Assembly: GCA_000828975.1 (NCBI GenBank)
Contig: AP014683.1
Location: forward strand, 291,520-355,519
Reading direction: 5' to 3'
From: Burkholderiales bacterium GJ-E10
GTDB lineage: Bacteria > Pseudomonadota > Gammaproteobacteria > Burkholderiales > Burkholderiaceae_F
DNA: 64,000 nucleotides
Under the pieces are notes generated by a model. The model did not search any database, was not told where the DNA came from, and worked only from the letters and a program-made list of their open reading frames with translations. Each line of letters starts with the position of its first letter. The first letter of the stretch is position 1. Positions 1-8,387 of the stretch are shown piece after piece. The position numbers were made by a program, and so were the translations under genes.

Positions 1-139
1 GGAACTGGGCCGCAGGATGCTGGCGGAGTCCGGCCTGCCGATCATCTCGGCCGACACCATGGCCGAGGCGGCGCAGCGCGTGGTTGCGGCGGTTTCCGGT
101 GCCGGGGGCGCCGCGGCGCCGGCAGGGGGGCGGGCATGA
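1..139 (+). CDS. sucC: Succinate-CoA ligase beta subunit, C-terminal end (partial)
   Basis: Only the last 45 or so codons are inside the window, read in the frame that starts at base 2. The C-terminus ends in an Ala/Gly-rich tail. The identity rests mainly on position: the stop overlaps the sucD start in an ATGA arrangement, the usual coupling of beta (sucC) to alpha (sucD) subunits of the TCA-cycle enzyme that makes succinate and ATP or GTP from succinyl-CoA. The short tail [13 protein letters not shown] is compatible with SucC, but is too short to prove it alone. Confidence 0.8.
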   Translation, partial: ELGRRMLAESGLPIISADTMAEAAQRVVAAVSGAGGAAAPAGGRA

Positions 140-1017
140 GCATCCTGATCGACCGGAACACCCGCGTCGTCACCCAGGGGATCACGGGCAAGACGGGCCA
201 GTTCCATACCCGCGGCTGTCGCGATTACGCGTTCGGGCGGGAGTGCTTCGTGGCGGGGGTCAATCCCAGAAAGGCCGGAGAGAACTTCGAGGGAGTCCCC
301 ATCTACGGCACGGTGCGCGAAGCCAAGGAACAGACCGGCGTCAACGCCTCGGTCATCTACGTGCCTCCCGCCGGCGCGGCCGACGCAATCTGGGAGGCGG
401 TGGAGGCGGAACTCGACATCGTGGTCTGCATCACGGAGGGAATTCCCGTGCGCGACATGATCCTCGTGCGGGATCGGATGCGGAAGGCGGGTTCGAGGAC
501 CGTTCTCCTCGGGCCGAACTGTCCTGGCCTGATCACCCCGGACGAAATCAAGATCGGCATCATGCCCGGGCACATCCATCGCCGGGGTCGCATCGGCGTG
601 GTGTCGCGTTCGGGGACGCTCACCTACGAAGCCGTGGCGCAGCTGACCGAACTGGGGCTGGGGCAATCGAGTGCGGTCGGAATCGGCGGTGATCCGGTGA
701 ACGGACTGAAGCATGTGGACGTGTTGCGGCTGTTCAACGACGATCCCGAAACCGATGCCGTCATCATGATCGGCGAGATCGGCGGCAATGACGAGGAGTT
801 CGCCGCAGCATGGGCCCAGGAGCACATGAAGAAGCCCGTGGTCGCCTTCATTGCCGGTGTTACCGCACCGCCGGGAAAGCGCATGGGACACGCGGGCGCG
901 ATCATTTCCGGCGGCCACGGGACCGCCCAGGAAAAACTGGATGCGCTGGAGGCGGCAGGAATCCGCACCACCAGGAATCCCTCGGAACTCGGCAAGCTCC
1001 TGCAGAGCGTTCTGTAA
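136..1017 (+). CDS. sucD: Succinate-CoA ligase [ADP-forming] subunit alpha
   Basis: Cytoplasmic TCA-cycle enzyme that converts succinyl-CoA, ADP and phosphate to succinate, CoA and ATP. The 293 residues match the usual family length. The N-terminal CoA-binding Rossmann segment carries [12 protein letters not shown] (about 14-25). LGPNCPGL sits near 125. The phosphorylated catalytic histidine lies in RMGHAGAII (His about 252). The ATG overlaps the upstream sucC stop by 4 bases, so translation is coupled. A gene for a phosphatase follows after about 40 bases and may be read on the same transcript. Confidence 0.97.
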   Translation: MSILIDRNTRVVTQGITGKTGQFHTRGCRDYAFGRECFVAGVNPRKAGENFEGVPIYGTVREAKEQTGVNASVIYVPPAGAADAIWEAVEAELDIVVCITEGIPVRDMILVRDRMRKAGSRTVLLGPNCPGLITPDEIKIGIMPGHIHRRGRIGVVSRSGTLTYEAVAQLTELGLGQSSAVGIGGDPVNGLKHVDVLRLFNDDPETDAVIMIGEIGGNDEEFAAAWAQEHMKKPVVAFIAGVTAPPGKRMGHAGAIISGGHGTAQEKLDALEAAGIRTTRNPSELGKLLQSVL

Positions 1018-1058
1018 GGCGCGCGAAACGCGCAGACCGCGAAGAAGCGAAACGCACG

Positions 1059-1856
1059 ATGCCCGGACCCCTTGCGTTGCGGTTTGCGATCAAAAGCCAT
1101 CCGGGCATGGTTCGGCCGCTGAACGAGGACGCCGTGGGGGCCGATCCGGCGATCGGCCTGTTTGTCGTTGCCGACGGGTTGGGCGGCTACAACGCCGGCG
1201 AGATCGCGGCGACGATGGCGGTCAGCCGTCTGCTGGGTGACCTGGGCCGGGGCCTGACGGCGGCCATCTGCTTTTCCAAGACCTACGACCCCGCGGTTGC
1301 GCTGCGCCGGACATTGTTTGCGCTGAATGGCGAAATTTTCCGTGCGGCATTGCGGAGCACCATGTACGAAGGCATGGCGACGACGGTGATCGCGGCGTGG
1401 TTGCTGGGCAGCCGGATGTGGGTCGCGCATGCCGGCGATTCCCGGCTCTACCGCTTGCGCGATGGAAATCTGGATCAGATCACGAAAGATCATTCCTTTT
1501 CCCAGGAATTGCTCGATGCCGGCATGATCACCGTCGAAGAAGCACGCACCCTGCCGGCAAAAAATCTCGTGACCCGCGCGATCGGCACGTCGCCGAATTG
1601 CGACCCGGAGGTCCGCGATTACGACGTGCAGCGGGGCGACCTGCTGCTCCTGTGTTCGGACGGCCTTACCGAAATGGTCGCGGAAGCGCGGATCCGCGCC
1701 CTGCTGTGCGCGTGCGACGGCGATCTTGCGGCCACCGCCCGCCGGCTGATCGACGAAGCCAACGACGCCGGGGGCCGGGACAATTGTTCCGTGATCCTGG
1801 TCCAGGTCGATCGCGCCGGCATGGCGCGCGAGGATGACCCGCGGGCCGTTCCCTGA
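1059..1856 (+). CDS. PP2C-family Ser/Thr protein phosphatase
   Basis: Metal-dependent (Mn/Mg) phosphatase that removes phosphate from Ser/Thr residues in the cytoplasm. All PP2C metal motifs are present: NEDA at 22-25, VADGLGG from 37, GDSRLY near 127, CSDGLTEM near 200 and GGRDNCSVI near the C-terminus. The 265-residue length is that of a bare catalytic domain without membrane anchor. The start at 1059 is chosen because homology begins directly after it; the reading frame is open further upstream but is only a shadow of sucD there. The next genes encode FHA (phosphothreonine-binding) and SUMF1-like proteins, which suggests a phospho-signalling set. No partner kinase lies in the window. Confidence 0.93.
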   Translation: MPGPLALRFAIKSHPGMVRPLNEDAVGADPAIGLFVVADGLGGYNAGEIAATMAVSRLLGDLGRGLTAAICFSKTYDPAVALRRTLFALNGEIFRAALRSTMYEGMATTVIAAWLLGSRMWVAHAGDSRLYRLRDGNLDQITKDHSFSQELLDAGMITVEEARTLPAKNLVTRAIGTSPNCDPEVRDYDVQRGDLLLLCSDGLTEMVAEARIRALLCACDGDLAATARRLIDEANDAGGRDNCSVILVQVDRAGMAREDDPRAVP

Positions 1857-2014
1857 TTCGCGGCGAGGCGCTCCGCCGGTTGGCGCGGGGTGCCCGGATT
1901 TTTGCGCCACGACACCCGGGTCTGGTTGTTTTGGGGTCTCGAATCGAGTAGGCTTGTTGGTGCGGAGAGATTCCGTTTGGCATTTTTTTACCAGGCGAGC
2001 AGAGAGATCTGTAT

Positions 2015-2719
2015 ATGTCGAAGCTGATTCTGAGTCTGGATGGCGTCGTCCTGCGCGAAGTCGCCCTGACCAAGGATCGCGAGACGATCGGGCGCCGCTC
2101 GCACAACGATGTGGTGATCGACAATCTTGCGGTGAGCGGCGAGCATGCCGTCATCGTTCGGTCGGGCGACAACACGTACATCGAGGATCTGGGGTCGACC
2201 AACGGCACTACGGTGAACGGCCAGCCGATCAAGCGGCACCTGCTGCGAAACGGCGACACCATCGAGGTCGGCAAATACCGGTTGCGCTATCTGCTCGATG
2301 CCGCGATGGGCGATGCCCCGGCGGGCGTCGACATCGACACCCAGCAGCCGCTGGCGCGCGAGTACTACAGCCCCGGCCCTGCCACGATCCAGGTGCGGCC
2401 GCCCGGAGAGCCGACCGCCGCGCCGCAGGCGCCGGCGACGATCCGCATCCTGACCGGCGGCAACGCGGGACGGGAGATGGCACTCGTCAAGGCCCTGACT
2501 ACGGTCGGGCGTCCCGGGAGCCAGGTGGCCGTCATCACCCGGCGTCCGACCGGCTATTTCATCGCCCATGTCGAGGGCGACGTGTTTCCCGCCGTCAATG
2601 GCCGCAACCTGGGTTCGGCCGCGCATCCGCTGCACAACGGCGACGTGATCGAGCTTGCCGGGGTGCAGATGGAGTTCTGCTTTCCGGACTCGCGGCAGCC
2701 GGTCCAGAACGCCGCATAA
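2015..2719 (+). CDS. Tandem FHA-domain protein
   Basis: Cytoplasmic phosphothreonine-recognition protein of 234 residues. The first FHA domain (about 20-95) is canonical, with ETIGRRSHNDVVID, the SGEHA turn and DLGSTNGTTVNG. A Pro/Ala-rich linker (about 118-145) leads to a second FHA-like fold (about 146-228). This keeps TVGR and the NGDVIELAG end, but has lost the Ser-x-x-His and STNG signatures, so it probably no longer binds phosphopeptide. No membrane segment. It sits between a PP2C phosphatase and a SUMF1-like protein, as expected of an adaptor reading phosphorylation that the phosphatase removes. The actual ligand cannot be told from sequence. Confidence 0.9.
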   Translation: MSKLILSLDGVVLREVALTKDRETIGRRSHNDVVIDNLAVSGEHAVIVRSGDNTYIEDLGSTNGTTVNGQPIKRHLLRNGDTIEVGKYRLRYLLDAAMGDAPAGVDIDTQQPLAREYYSPGPATIQVRPPGEPTAAPQAPATIRILTGGNAGREMALVKALTTVGRPGSQVAVITRRPTGYFIAHVEGDVFPAVNGRNLGSAAHPLHNGDVIELAGVQMEFCFPDSRQPVQNAA

Positions 2720-2743
2720 GCGGCATCCTCCCGCCTGGCCGGG

Positions 2744-2768
2744 GCCCGCGCTGCGCGGGCGATCCTTT
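2744..2768 (+). terminator. Possible intrinsic terminator after the FHA gene
   Basis: Perfect inverted repeat GCCCGCGC / GCGCGGGC (2744-2751 and 2753-2760) followed by a short T-run (CCTTTTCC). The stem is strong, but the T-run is only four bases, so termination may be partial. Confidence 0.4.
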
Positions 2769-2863
2769 TCCATCGTGAAATAGAATCCCCGGGCGTGTGA
2801 GGCGGCCCCGGCGGCGGTCCGGGCTGCGGGGAACGATCGGAAAATCAGCGAGAGGGAGCGGGA

Positions 2864-4075
2864 ATGCAAAGGAACGGCGGGTTCGCCAAGGCGGCGAGGG
2901 CATTGCGCAAGGCGATCTGGGTGGGGAGCGTCCTGATGTGGGCGGCCGCGGCGCATCCGGCACTGGCGAGCGAGGTTTCGTCGGCGTCATTTGCGCAGTG
3001 GGTGGCAAGCTTGCAGCAGCACCCGGAGGACGAGGCGCTGCGCGCGCGGATCATTGCCGCGGCGCGCCGGCGGGCGGCGGCGGTTCCCGAGGAGGCGCGG
3101 CGGTATTTCATCCGGGGCAATACCGCCATGGCGAGCGGCCTGGGGACGTATGGCGCCCAGCGCGCGATTCGCAATTACGACAAGGCGCTGGCCTTGGCGC
3201 CCTGGTGGGGCGAGGCATATCGCAACCTTGCCAAGGCGCAGGAAGCGGCCAAGGATTATTCTGGAGCGATCGACGCCTTGCACCGGTTTCTGCAGACCGG
3301 TCCGGACAAATCGCAGGCACGGCAGGCACAGGACCACATTTACGCGCTGGAGGAAATGCGCGACGAGATGCGCGATCTGCACGCGCAGCCCGCCGCAGCG
3401 ACGCCGGTCGCGCCCGCCCCGGCGGCCCCCGTGGCCTCCGCGGCCGTCATCGCGCAACCCGCGACACCGGTTGCCACCTTGCCGAGCGCGGCAATGAAAC
3501 TGGGAACGGTGTTCCGGGACTGCCCGGACTGTCCGGAAATGGTTGTCATCACGCCCGGATATGCGATGGGAAAATATCTGGTCACCCAGAAGCAATGGCG
3601 CGACGTGATGGGCGCCAACCCCAGCTTTTTCTTGAAGTGCGGGGAGAACTGTCCGGTGGAGCAGGTGAGCTGGGACGACGCTCAGGAGTTCCTGACCAAA
3701 CTCAATGAGAAAACCGGCAGGCACTACCGCCTTCCGACGGAAGCGGAATGGCGGTTTGCGTGCCGCGGCGGGGCGGCGACGAAGTTCTGCGGCAGCCAGC
3801 GATACCAGGATGTCGCCTGGTTTGCCGGCAACAGCGGCGGACATACCCACCCGGTGGGGATGAAGCAGCCCAACGCGTTGGGCCTCTACGACATGAACGG
3901 CAATGTCTGGGAGTGGACCGACGGGTGCCTGGAGTATGACTGCGATTACCGCGTCCTGCGCGGCGGATCCTGGATCTACGACCCGGGCTTTCGCGGAACG
4001 TCCAAGCGCATCGGTGTTGCGCGCTCGTATCGCCTGAACGAATACGGGCTCCGGGTCGTCCGGACCTTGCCGTAA
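2864..4075 (+). CDS. Exported TPR and SUMF1/FGE-like domain protein
   Basis: A 403-residue protein. Residues 1-35 form a positively charged start and hydrophobic stretch ending in ALAS, a likely signal peptide. TPR-like helices follow (about 75-160), then a Pro/Ala linker, then a SUMF1/formylglycine-generating-enzyme-type domain (about 205-403). That domain shows YAMGKYLVTQKQWRDVMG, VSWDDAQEFL, LPTEAEWRFACRGG, GNVWEW and VLRGGSW. Cysteines are abundant (CPDC, CGENC, CLEYDC), as in an oxidising compartment. The cysteine pair that bacterial FGEs use after RGGSW is not evident, so this is probably a binding version rather than a sulfatase activator. It follows the PP2C and FHA genes on the same strand. 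Its substrate is unknown. Confidence 0.85.
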   Translation: MQRNGGFAKAARALRKAIWVGSVLMWAAAAHPALASEVSSASFAQWVASLQQHPEDEALRARIIAAARRRAAAVPEEARRYFIRGNTAMASGLGTYGAQRAIRNYDKALALAPWWGEAYRNLAKAQEAAKDYSGAIDALHRFLQTGPDKSQARQAQDHIYALEEMRDEMRDLHAQPAAATPVAPAPAAPVASAAVIAQPATPVATLPSAAMKLGTVFRDCPDCPEMVVITPGYAMGKYLVTQKQWRDVMGANPSFFLKCGENCPVEQVSWDDAQEFLTKLNEKTGRHYRLPTEAEWRFACRGGAATKFCGSQRYQDVAWFAGNSGGHTHPVGMKQPNALGLYDMNGNVWEWTDGCLEYDCDYRVLRGGSWIYDPGFRGTSKRIGVARSYRLNEYGLRVVRTLP

Positions 4076-4120
4076 CCGGCCCGGGGAGGGACCTGCGCTG
4101 CACCGCCGCACGGGTCCTCT

Positions 4121-4164
4121 GAAAAGCAAAACGGGCGGCACCGCATCGTTGCGGTGCCGCCCGT
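4121..4164 (-). terminator. Intrinsic terminator of the cold-shock gene
   Basis: A perfect 15-bp inverted repeat (4131-4145 with 4150-4164, loop TCGT) is followed on the minus strand by a T-rich run (bases 4131 down to 4121 read TTTTGCTTTTC). It lies 25 bases beyond the cold-shock stop codon. Confidence 0.85.
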
Positions 4165-4189
4165 GGGCAGAAGGTACCCAGTCAGGTCG

Positions 4190-4393
4190 TCAGATCACGC
4201 GGATCTGGGTGGCCTGCGGGCCCTTGTTGCCTTGCGCGACGGTGAATTCAACGCGCTGGTTTTCCTGCAGGGACTTGAAGCCCGAGCCCTGGATTTCCGA
4301 AAAGTGGGCGAAGAGATCTTTCCCGCCGTCGTCGGGGGTGATGAACCCATACCCTTTTGCATCGTTGAACCATTTGACGGTTCCGGTCGCCAT
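4190..4393 (-). CDS. Cold-shock protein, CspA family
   Basis: A 67-residue single OB-fold that binds single-stranded RNA/DNA and melts mRNA structure. RNP1 (KGYGFI, 13-18) and RNP2 (DLFAHF) are intact and the length is standard. The ATG at 4393 has a good ribosome site (AGGAG, 7 bases upstream); an extended upstream frame lacks family similarity. A long untranslated leader of roughly 155 bases with possible alternative hairpins precedes it, as in other csp genes, and a strong terminator follows. It is a monocistronic unit. Whether it is cold-induced or constitutive (CspC/E-like) cannot be read from the sequence. Confidence 0.96.
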   Translation of the reverse strand: MATGTVKWFNDAKGYGFITPDDGGKDLFAHFSEIQGSGFKSLQENQRVEFTVAQGNKGPQATQIRVI

Positions 4394-4562
4394 AAACAAC
4401 TCCTGAAAACAAATTGGAAAAATCCCCGTGCGTTGAAAACCGCACACGGTGTGCAAACGATCAGGCACCGCAAGCTGGGGCTACCGCAGGAGCGCGATCT
4501 CGCGCGACCGGCTCGGAGGACCAATGGCAAACGAGGCTGAAACGAAATGCGCGGCCATTGTA
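4394..4562 (-). promoter_or_regulatory. Cold-shock gene leader with -10 element
   Basis: On the minus strand a TACAAT -10 hexamer (4557-4562) is preceded by no good -35. The leader to the ATG would be about 155 bases. It contains two mutually exclusive small hairpins that share bases 4442-4445: GCACAC/GTGTGC (4442-4454) and GTGCG/CGCAC (4428-4432 with 4441-4445). The ribosome site lies just downstream. Confidence 0.4.
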
Positions 4563-4593
4563 TACGGGAATTTGCGATCCGGTTCCCCCCCCG

Positions 4594-5427
4594 TCAACCG
4601 AAACGAACTGCACAGACCGGCTTATTCAAGAGTCGATCGACGTAGGGCCGGCTGGCCGGGTCCGCGGCGCCCGCTCCGGCCGCGACGAGGATCGGAATCC
4701 AGTGTTCGGGCCGCGGGTGGCATGCCCGCGCTCCTGGGGCATTTGCCCAGTCGAGGAGGGCATGGTTCCGCGCCTGCGGGTCCGGATCGGCGATCGTCCG
4801 CGCCAGCCAGTCGTCGAACGCTTGCGCCGCGTCGTCGCCGCGGCCGGGTTGGAAGAACTCGCGCAGATTGTGGTAGCTCATCCCGCTGGCAACGATCAAT
4901 ATGCCCTCGTCGCGCAAGGGCGCCAGCGCAGCTCCGACGGAGAAGTGGAACCGGGGATCGAAGTTGCGTTGCAGCGACAGCGGGACGATCGGCACATCGG
5001 CGTCGGGAACCATCAGTTTGAGCGGGACGAACACCCCGTGATCCAGGCCCCGATGATCGTCGGTGTCGGCTTCCACGCCGGCCTGGGCGAGCAGCGTCCG
5101 GATTCGCGCGCCCAGCGCCGGCGCGCCGCGGGCCGGATACCGGAGCCGGTACGTATGCTCCGGGAATCCGTAGTAGTCGAATAGGAGCGCGTGCGACGGT
5201 GCGACGCCGATCGTCGGTTTCGGCGCTTCCCAGTGGGCGGAGACCACGACGATCGCTTGCGGCGCGGCCGGCAGCGACGCTGGGATTCCGCGCAGGTACG
5301 TCGCCATCCGGTCCCAAAGGTCGGGGGGCATCCCCGGCATCGGATCCATGAAAAAGCAGGGCCCGCCGCCATGCGGAATGTATAGCGCGGGCTGGCGGGG
5401 GGTGGGGGCGGTGTAGGGCTCCGGCAT
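4594..5427 (-). CDS. LigB-type extradiol dioxygenase family protein (DODA-like)
   Basis: A 277-residue class III extradiol ring-cleavage dioxygenase homologue, a cytoplasmic Fe(II) or Zn enzyme. Expected metal and catalytic histidines occur in IPHGGGPCFF (about 20-29), VSAHWEAP (about 62-69), DDHRGLDHGVFVPL (about 122-135) and ASGMSYHNLREF (about 182-193). These are the marks of the DODA/YgiD branch. YgiD-type members act on L-DOPA or similar catechols, but the physiological substrate of most homologues is unknown and none is implied here. It stands alone, divergent from the lipoprotein gene to its right. The start at 5427 is where the family alignment begins. Confidence 0.85.
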   Translation of the reverse strand: MPEPYTAPTPRQPALYIPHGGGPCFFMDPMPGMPPDLWDRMATYLRGIPASLPAAPQAIVVVSAHWEAPKPTIGVAPSHALLFDYYGFPEHTYRLRYPARGAPALGARIRTLLAQAGVEADTDDHRGLDHGVFVPLKLMVPDADVPIVPLSLQRNFDPRFHFSVGAALAPLRDEGILIVASGMSYHNLREFFQPGRGDDAAQAFDDWLARTIADPDPQARNHALLDWANAPGARACHPRPEHWIPILVAAGAGAADPASRPYVDRLLNKPVCAVRFG

Positions 5428-5591
5428 GGCGCGACCTCGGTTGGGTGTCGCCGGTATCGTCGCCGATCGGGCGGCGCGAGGGTTGCATTTTTTTGTCGAT
5501 CCCGTTCCGTCGGGCGACCTGGCGGCAGGCGGGGCGAATTCCGTCGGCCTTCTGCTACAGTCTAAAGTTTGCTTCGTTCCTGGAAACCGTC

Positions 5592-7163
5592 GTGAAGCTT
5601 CGTACCGCCCTGCCCGTGCTGCTTGCCACGCTTGCTCTTTGCGGATGCCTCGGCAACACCGGCAGCCCGCAGAGTCCGCCCACCTCGGTGCGGACATATG
5701 GCGGCGACGCGATGATCAGCGTGACCTGGAGCGGGTCGGCCGCGACCAGCTACTGGCTGTTCTATGCGCAGGATCCGACGTTGAGCACCAATAACTGGGT
5801 GAACGGACTGCTCAACGCCGGCATCGCGCTCAATCCCAGTTCCCCCTGGCTGCTTTGCAACCAGGTCAACAATCCGAATCCCACGACCCAGTTCCCGGCG
5901 ATGTATTTCACCATGGACGGCCGTACCGGCACGGCGCCGGGCGGTACCGGCAGCCCGGTGGTGAGCGCGGTGGCGCGCCCTGCGGGAGGGCCGTACCCGG
6001 GGAGCGGGGCACCCTGGACCCCCGGTGGCGGCATCGGCGTGACCAGCGGCTCCCTGGTTGGTCTCGGCTACGTCCCGGTGACCACCTGCGGTTCCACGGG
6101 TGCCGGAGGCTTTCCTCCGGCAGGTCTGTTCGTCGCGGTCGGGAAGGGCGGCATGATCTATACCGCCCTGCTGCAGCCCGACGTTGCCGGTCCCCTTACT
6201 GCGGACCAGGGCAACATGCCGCTTTCCTGGACGCCGGCCAATCTGCCGCAAGGGTTCCAGGCCGACCTCTACGCGGCAGCGGGCAACTCCAGCGGCGCAA
6301 ACACCGCCACGCCGGGATATTCCGTCGTCGCCGTGGGCGCGGGGGGCGCGATCCTGCAAAGTTCCGACGGCGTCAACTGGACGCAGGTCGCGTCCGGGAC
6401 CACCGCCAATCTGCGCGGCGTGTCCGTGTACAGCGTCGACACCGCCACACCGGTGTTCGTGGTCGTCGGCGACCAGGGAACCATCCTGACGAGTACTGAC
6501 GGCATCCACTGGGGGGCCCAGATCAGCGGAACCACCAACAACCTGCGGGCGGTGCAGTGCGACACGCCCAGCAACACCTGCGTCGCCGTTGGCGACGGCG
6601 GAACGATCCTGATGTCGATCGCGTCGCCCTTCAGCCAGTGGGGGCGGGTCCCGGAGACCGCCAGCAAGACCAATAACTGGATTGCCGTTGCGTATGGCAA
6701 CGACGATGCCAATTCCGACGCCATTACGCTGCAATTGGGGGCCGGCACGCCGACCAATGCCGCGGCACTGAGCTCGTTCTACGGCGGGTTCTCTCCCCTA
6801 GGATATACCTATTCCTCGAACCCGACCCAGGTGGGGATCAACACTACGAACGAAACCATCCAGACCTGGGTCGTGGTCGACGCGCAGGGAAACACGGCCT
6901 ATCTGTCGGGCGCCGGGACCAACCAGGCGTGGGCCTTTGGTTCGATCCCGGTGACCGGCGGCGCGTCCATCGTCGGGATCGGCTATACCACGCGTTTCCT
7001 GGCGCTCGACTCGGGCGGCAACGCCTATGCGAACGAGACCGGGGTGGGCACGAACTGGACGTCGACCGGCTATGCCGGAATCGCCAACCCGGTCGCCCTG
7101 CAAAGCAGCGGCGATGGGTTCGTGGCGTTGAACGGCAGCGGCAGCAACGTCGCCTCCTACTGA
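5592..7163 (+). CDS. Putative lipoprotein with YCF48/BNR-type propeller repeats
   Basis: About 523 residues from a GTG start. The start is chosen because it gives a proper lipoprotein signal: KLRTALPVLLATLALCGC, acylated Cys19. An N-terminal part (about 35-70) with SVTWSGSAATSYWLFY looks like a fibronectin III strand pattern. The middle carries repeats of the YCF48 type (VAVGxGGxIxxSxDGxxW, then SGTxxNLRxV) at about 232-275, 277-320 and 322-350, typical of a beta-propeller. Probably outer-membrane anchored. YCF48-like proteins elsewhere help assemble photosystem II or act as exported adhesin-like proteins; neither role is shown here. The gene is Gly/Thr/Asn rich and stands between divergent and convergent neighbours. 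Confidence 0.75.
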   Translation: MKLRTALPVLLATLALCGCLGNTGSPQSPPTSVRTYGGDAMISVTWSGSAATSYWLFYAQDPTLSTNNWVNGLLNAGIALNPSSPWLLCNQVNNPNPTTQFPAMYFTMDGRTGTAPGGTGSPVVSAVARPAGGPYPGSGAPWTPGGGIGVTSGSLVGLGYVPVTTCGSTGAGGFPPAGLFVAVGKGGMIYTALLQPDVAGPLTADQGNMPLSWTPANLPQGFQADLYAAAGNSSGANTATPGYSVVAVGAGGAILQSSDGVNWTQVASGTTANLRGVSVYSVDTATPVFVVVGDQGTILTSTDGIHWGAQISGTTNNLRAVQCDTPSNTCVAVGDGGTILMSIASPFSQWGRVPETASKTNNWIAVAYGNDDANSDAITLQLGAGTPTNAAALSSFYGGFSPLGYTYSSNPTQVGINTTNETIQTWVVVDAQGNTAYLSGAGTNQAWAFGSIPVTGGASIVGIGYTTRFLALDSGGNAYANETGVGTNWTSTGYAGIANPVALQSSGDGFVALNGSGSNVASY

Positions 7164-7192
7164 TCTCCTGCGGATGTCCTCCAGGGCAAGGA

Positions 7193-7224
7193 AAGGCCAC
7201 CTCCCGTCTGCCGGGGGTGGCCTT
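7193..7224. terminator. Hairpin between convergent genes
   Basis: Inverted repeat of about 12 pairs (AAGGCCACCTCC with GGGGGTGGCCTT, loop around TCTG) between two convergent genes. No long T-run follows on either strand (minus side reads TCCTT), so it may be a weak two-way terminator. Confidence 0.4.
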
Positions 7225-7250
7225 GCGGTGCGCGCGCGAATCCGGCCTGC

Positions 7251-8075
7251 TCAATAAAATGCGTAGACCACCTCCGCGCGCACGGTGCGGCTGGGCGCGT
7301 CGTTCGTCGTACCGAACAACAATCCGGCGTCGAAGTCGATCGATCGCCCCGAGGCGAGCGGAATGCTTCCGAACACGGCCGGCCCGACGTTGTTCCAGCG
7401 GTTGAATACGATGTTTTGGGCTGCCCAGCTTTTCCCGTATCCGAATCCCTGGATGCCATAGTCGAGGGGGCCGGAGGTCCGGAATTTGAATTGGTACTGG
7501 AATCCGAGTTGGACGGCGGACCCATATGCCGGTCCACCCACGATCTTCGTGACCATCGGATCGAGGTTCACCTGGACGGGGCCGATGTCGGTCTGCAGCA
7601 TCGGCGAAAGGGTGAGGTACCAGCCTTGCGACCAGACGCGCGGATGTTCGACCTCGATCATCGCGCCGAAATCCGCCCAATGCTCGCCGGGGTCGGTGAA
7701 TCGGAATACGCCCTCTTCGGTGAATCCATCCACGCCGCCGCCGCTTGATCCCGGGGTCGAGTTTGCGAACTGGAGGTAGGTTTCCGACAGGATGTGGTCG
7801 GTGACCCCCACTTCGTATTGCACTGCCGTGGCTTCCTGCGCGGGTGCGCCGTTGGGCGTCGCGGTCGCGGCGCCCGCGATGACGGCGATTTCCTTCTGAC
7901 CGGCGGAAATGTCGAGATCCTGGACGTAGTCGTCGGGGTCCGCCTCTGCGGTGCGGCAGACGGCGAGCACGGAAAGACAGGCTGCCGCGATCCGGACCCA
8001 TCCTCGGGCGCGGCGCAGGCGGAGGCGCGCGGCGCAGACCGCGGTCATGGGTTTCATCGCGCAGTCTCTCCGCAT
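7251..8075 (-). CDS. Putative outer-membrane beta-barrel protein
   Basis: A 274-residue protein with an arginine-rich start and hydrophobic segment ending near AEA (about 46), a plausible signal peptide. The body has alternating polar/aromatic strands and ends in VRAEVVYAFY. A C-terminal aromatic residue is typical of barrels inserted by the Bam machinery. No recognised family. ATG codons at 8075 and 8057 are both possible starts. A Fur-like palindrome lies about 125 bases upstream (8201-8219), which hints at metal-dependent control. Confidence 0.6.
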   Translation of the reverse strand: MRRDCAMKPMTAVCAARLRLRRARGWVRIAAACLSVLAVCRTAEADPDDYVQDLDISAGQKEIAVIAGAATATPNGAPAQEATAVQYEVGVTDHILSETYLQFANSTPGSSGGGVDGFTEEGVFRFTDPGEHWADFGAMIEVEHPRVWSQGWYLTLSPMLQTDIGPVQVNLDPMVTKIVGGPAYGSAVQLGFQYQFKFRTSGPLDYGIQGFGYGKSWAAQNIVFNRWNNVGPAVFGSIPLASGRSIDFDAGLLFGTTNDAPSRTVRAEVVYAFY

Positions 8076-8200
8076 GGGTGGGAAGCTGGCGATGGCGAAG
8101 CGGCGGACGGTGTTCTCATGGAGTTCTCTTCTGTATTATGAAAATTCGTTAAGGATAAAGCGAGTCGTTGCCCTGGATCGCAAATGGGCGACACCTAAAT

Positions 8201-8219
8201 AGTAATGCTTCTCATTTAG
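8201..8219 (-). promoter_or_regulatory. Candidate Fur box
   Basis: The minus-strand 19-mer CTAAATGAGAAGCATTACT agrees with the Fur consensus GATAATGATAATCATTATC at 12 of 19 positions, including the AATGA and CATTA half-sites. It lies upstream of the outer-membrane protein gene. Confidence 0.35.
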
Positions 8220-8291
8220 ATTTGCAAAGGAGGGCGCGGATCCGGGAGTGCCCGCGATCTTTCCGCAGGCCGCACGCCGCGTAAGACCTGC

Positions 8292-8321
8292 TTCTCAAAT
8301 GCATCATTTTCCCGTCATAAT
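8292..8321 (+). promoter_or_regulatory. Candidate sigma-70 promoter for hemA
   Basis: TTCTCA (8292-8297), an 18-base spacer and CATAAT (8316-8321), about 65 bases before the hemA start. The -10 is good and the -35 poor. Confidence 0.3.
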
Positions 8322-8387
8322 CTGCGGCTGCGTGCGGTAGGGATGGATTCCCGCGGAGAAAATGTCGGAGCGTTCCGACGGACGACG

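Larger units (their letters stand above)
8076..8387. promoter_or_regulatory. Divergent control region between OM protein gene and hemA
   Basis: This 312-base gap has no credible gene. Its centre (8130-8230) is much more AT-rich than its surroundings. It contains a Fur-like palindrome (8201-8219) and, toward hemA, a candidate promoter (8292-8321). Confidence 0.6.
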
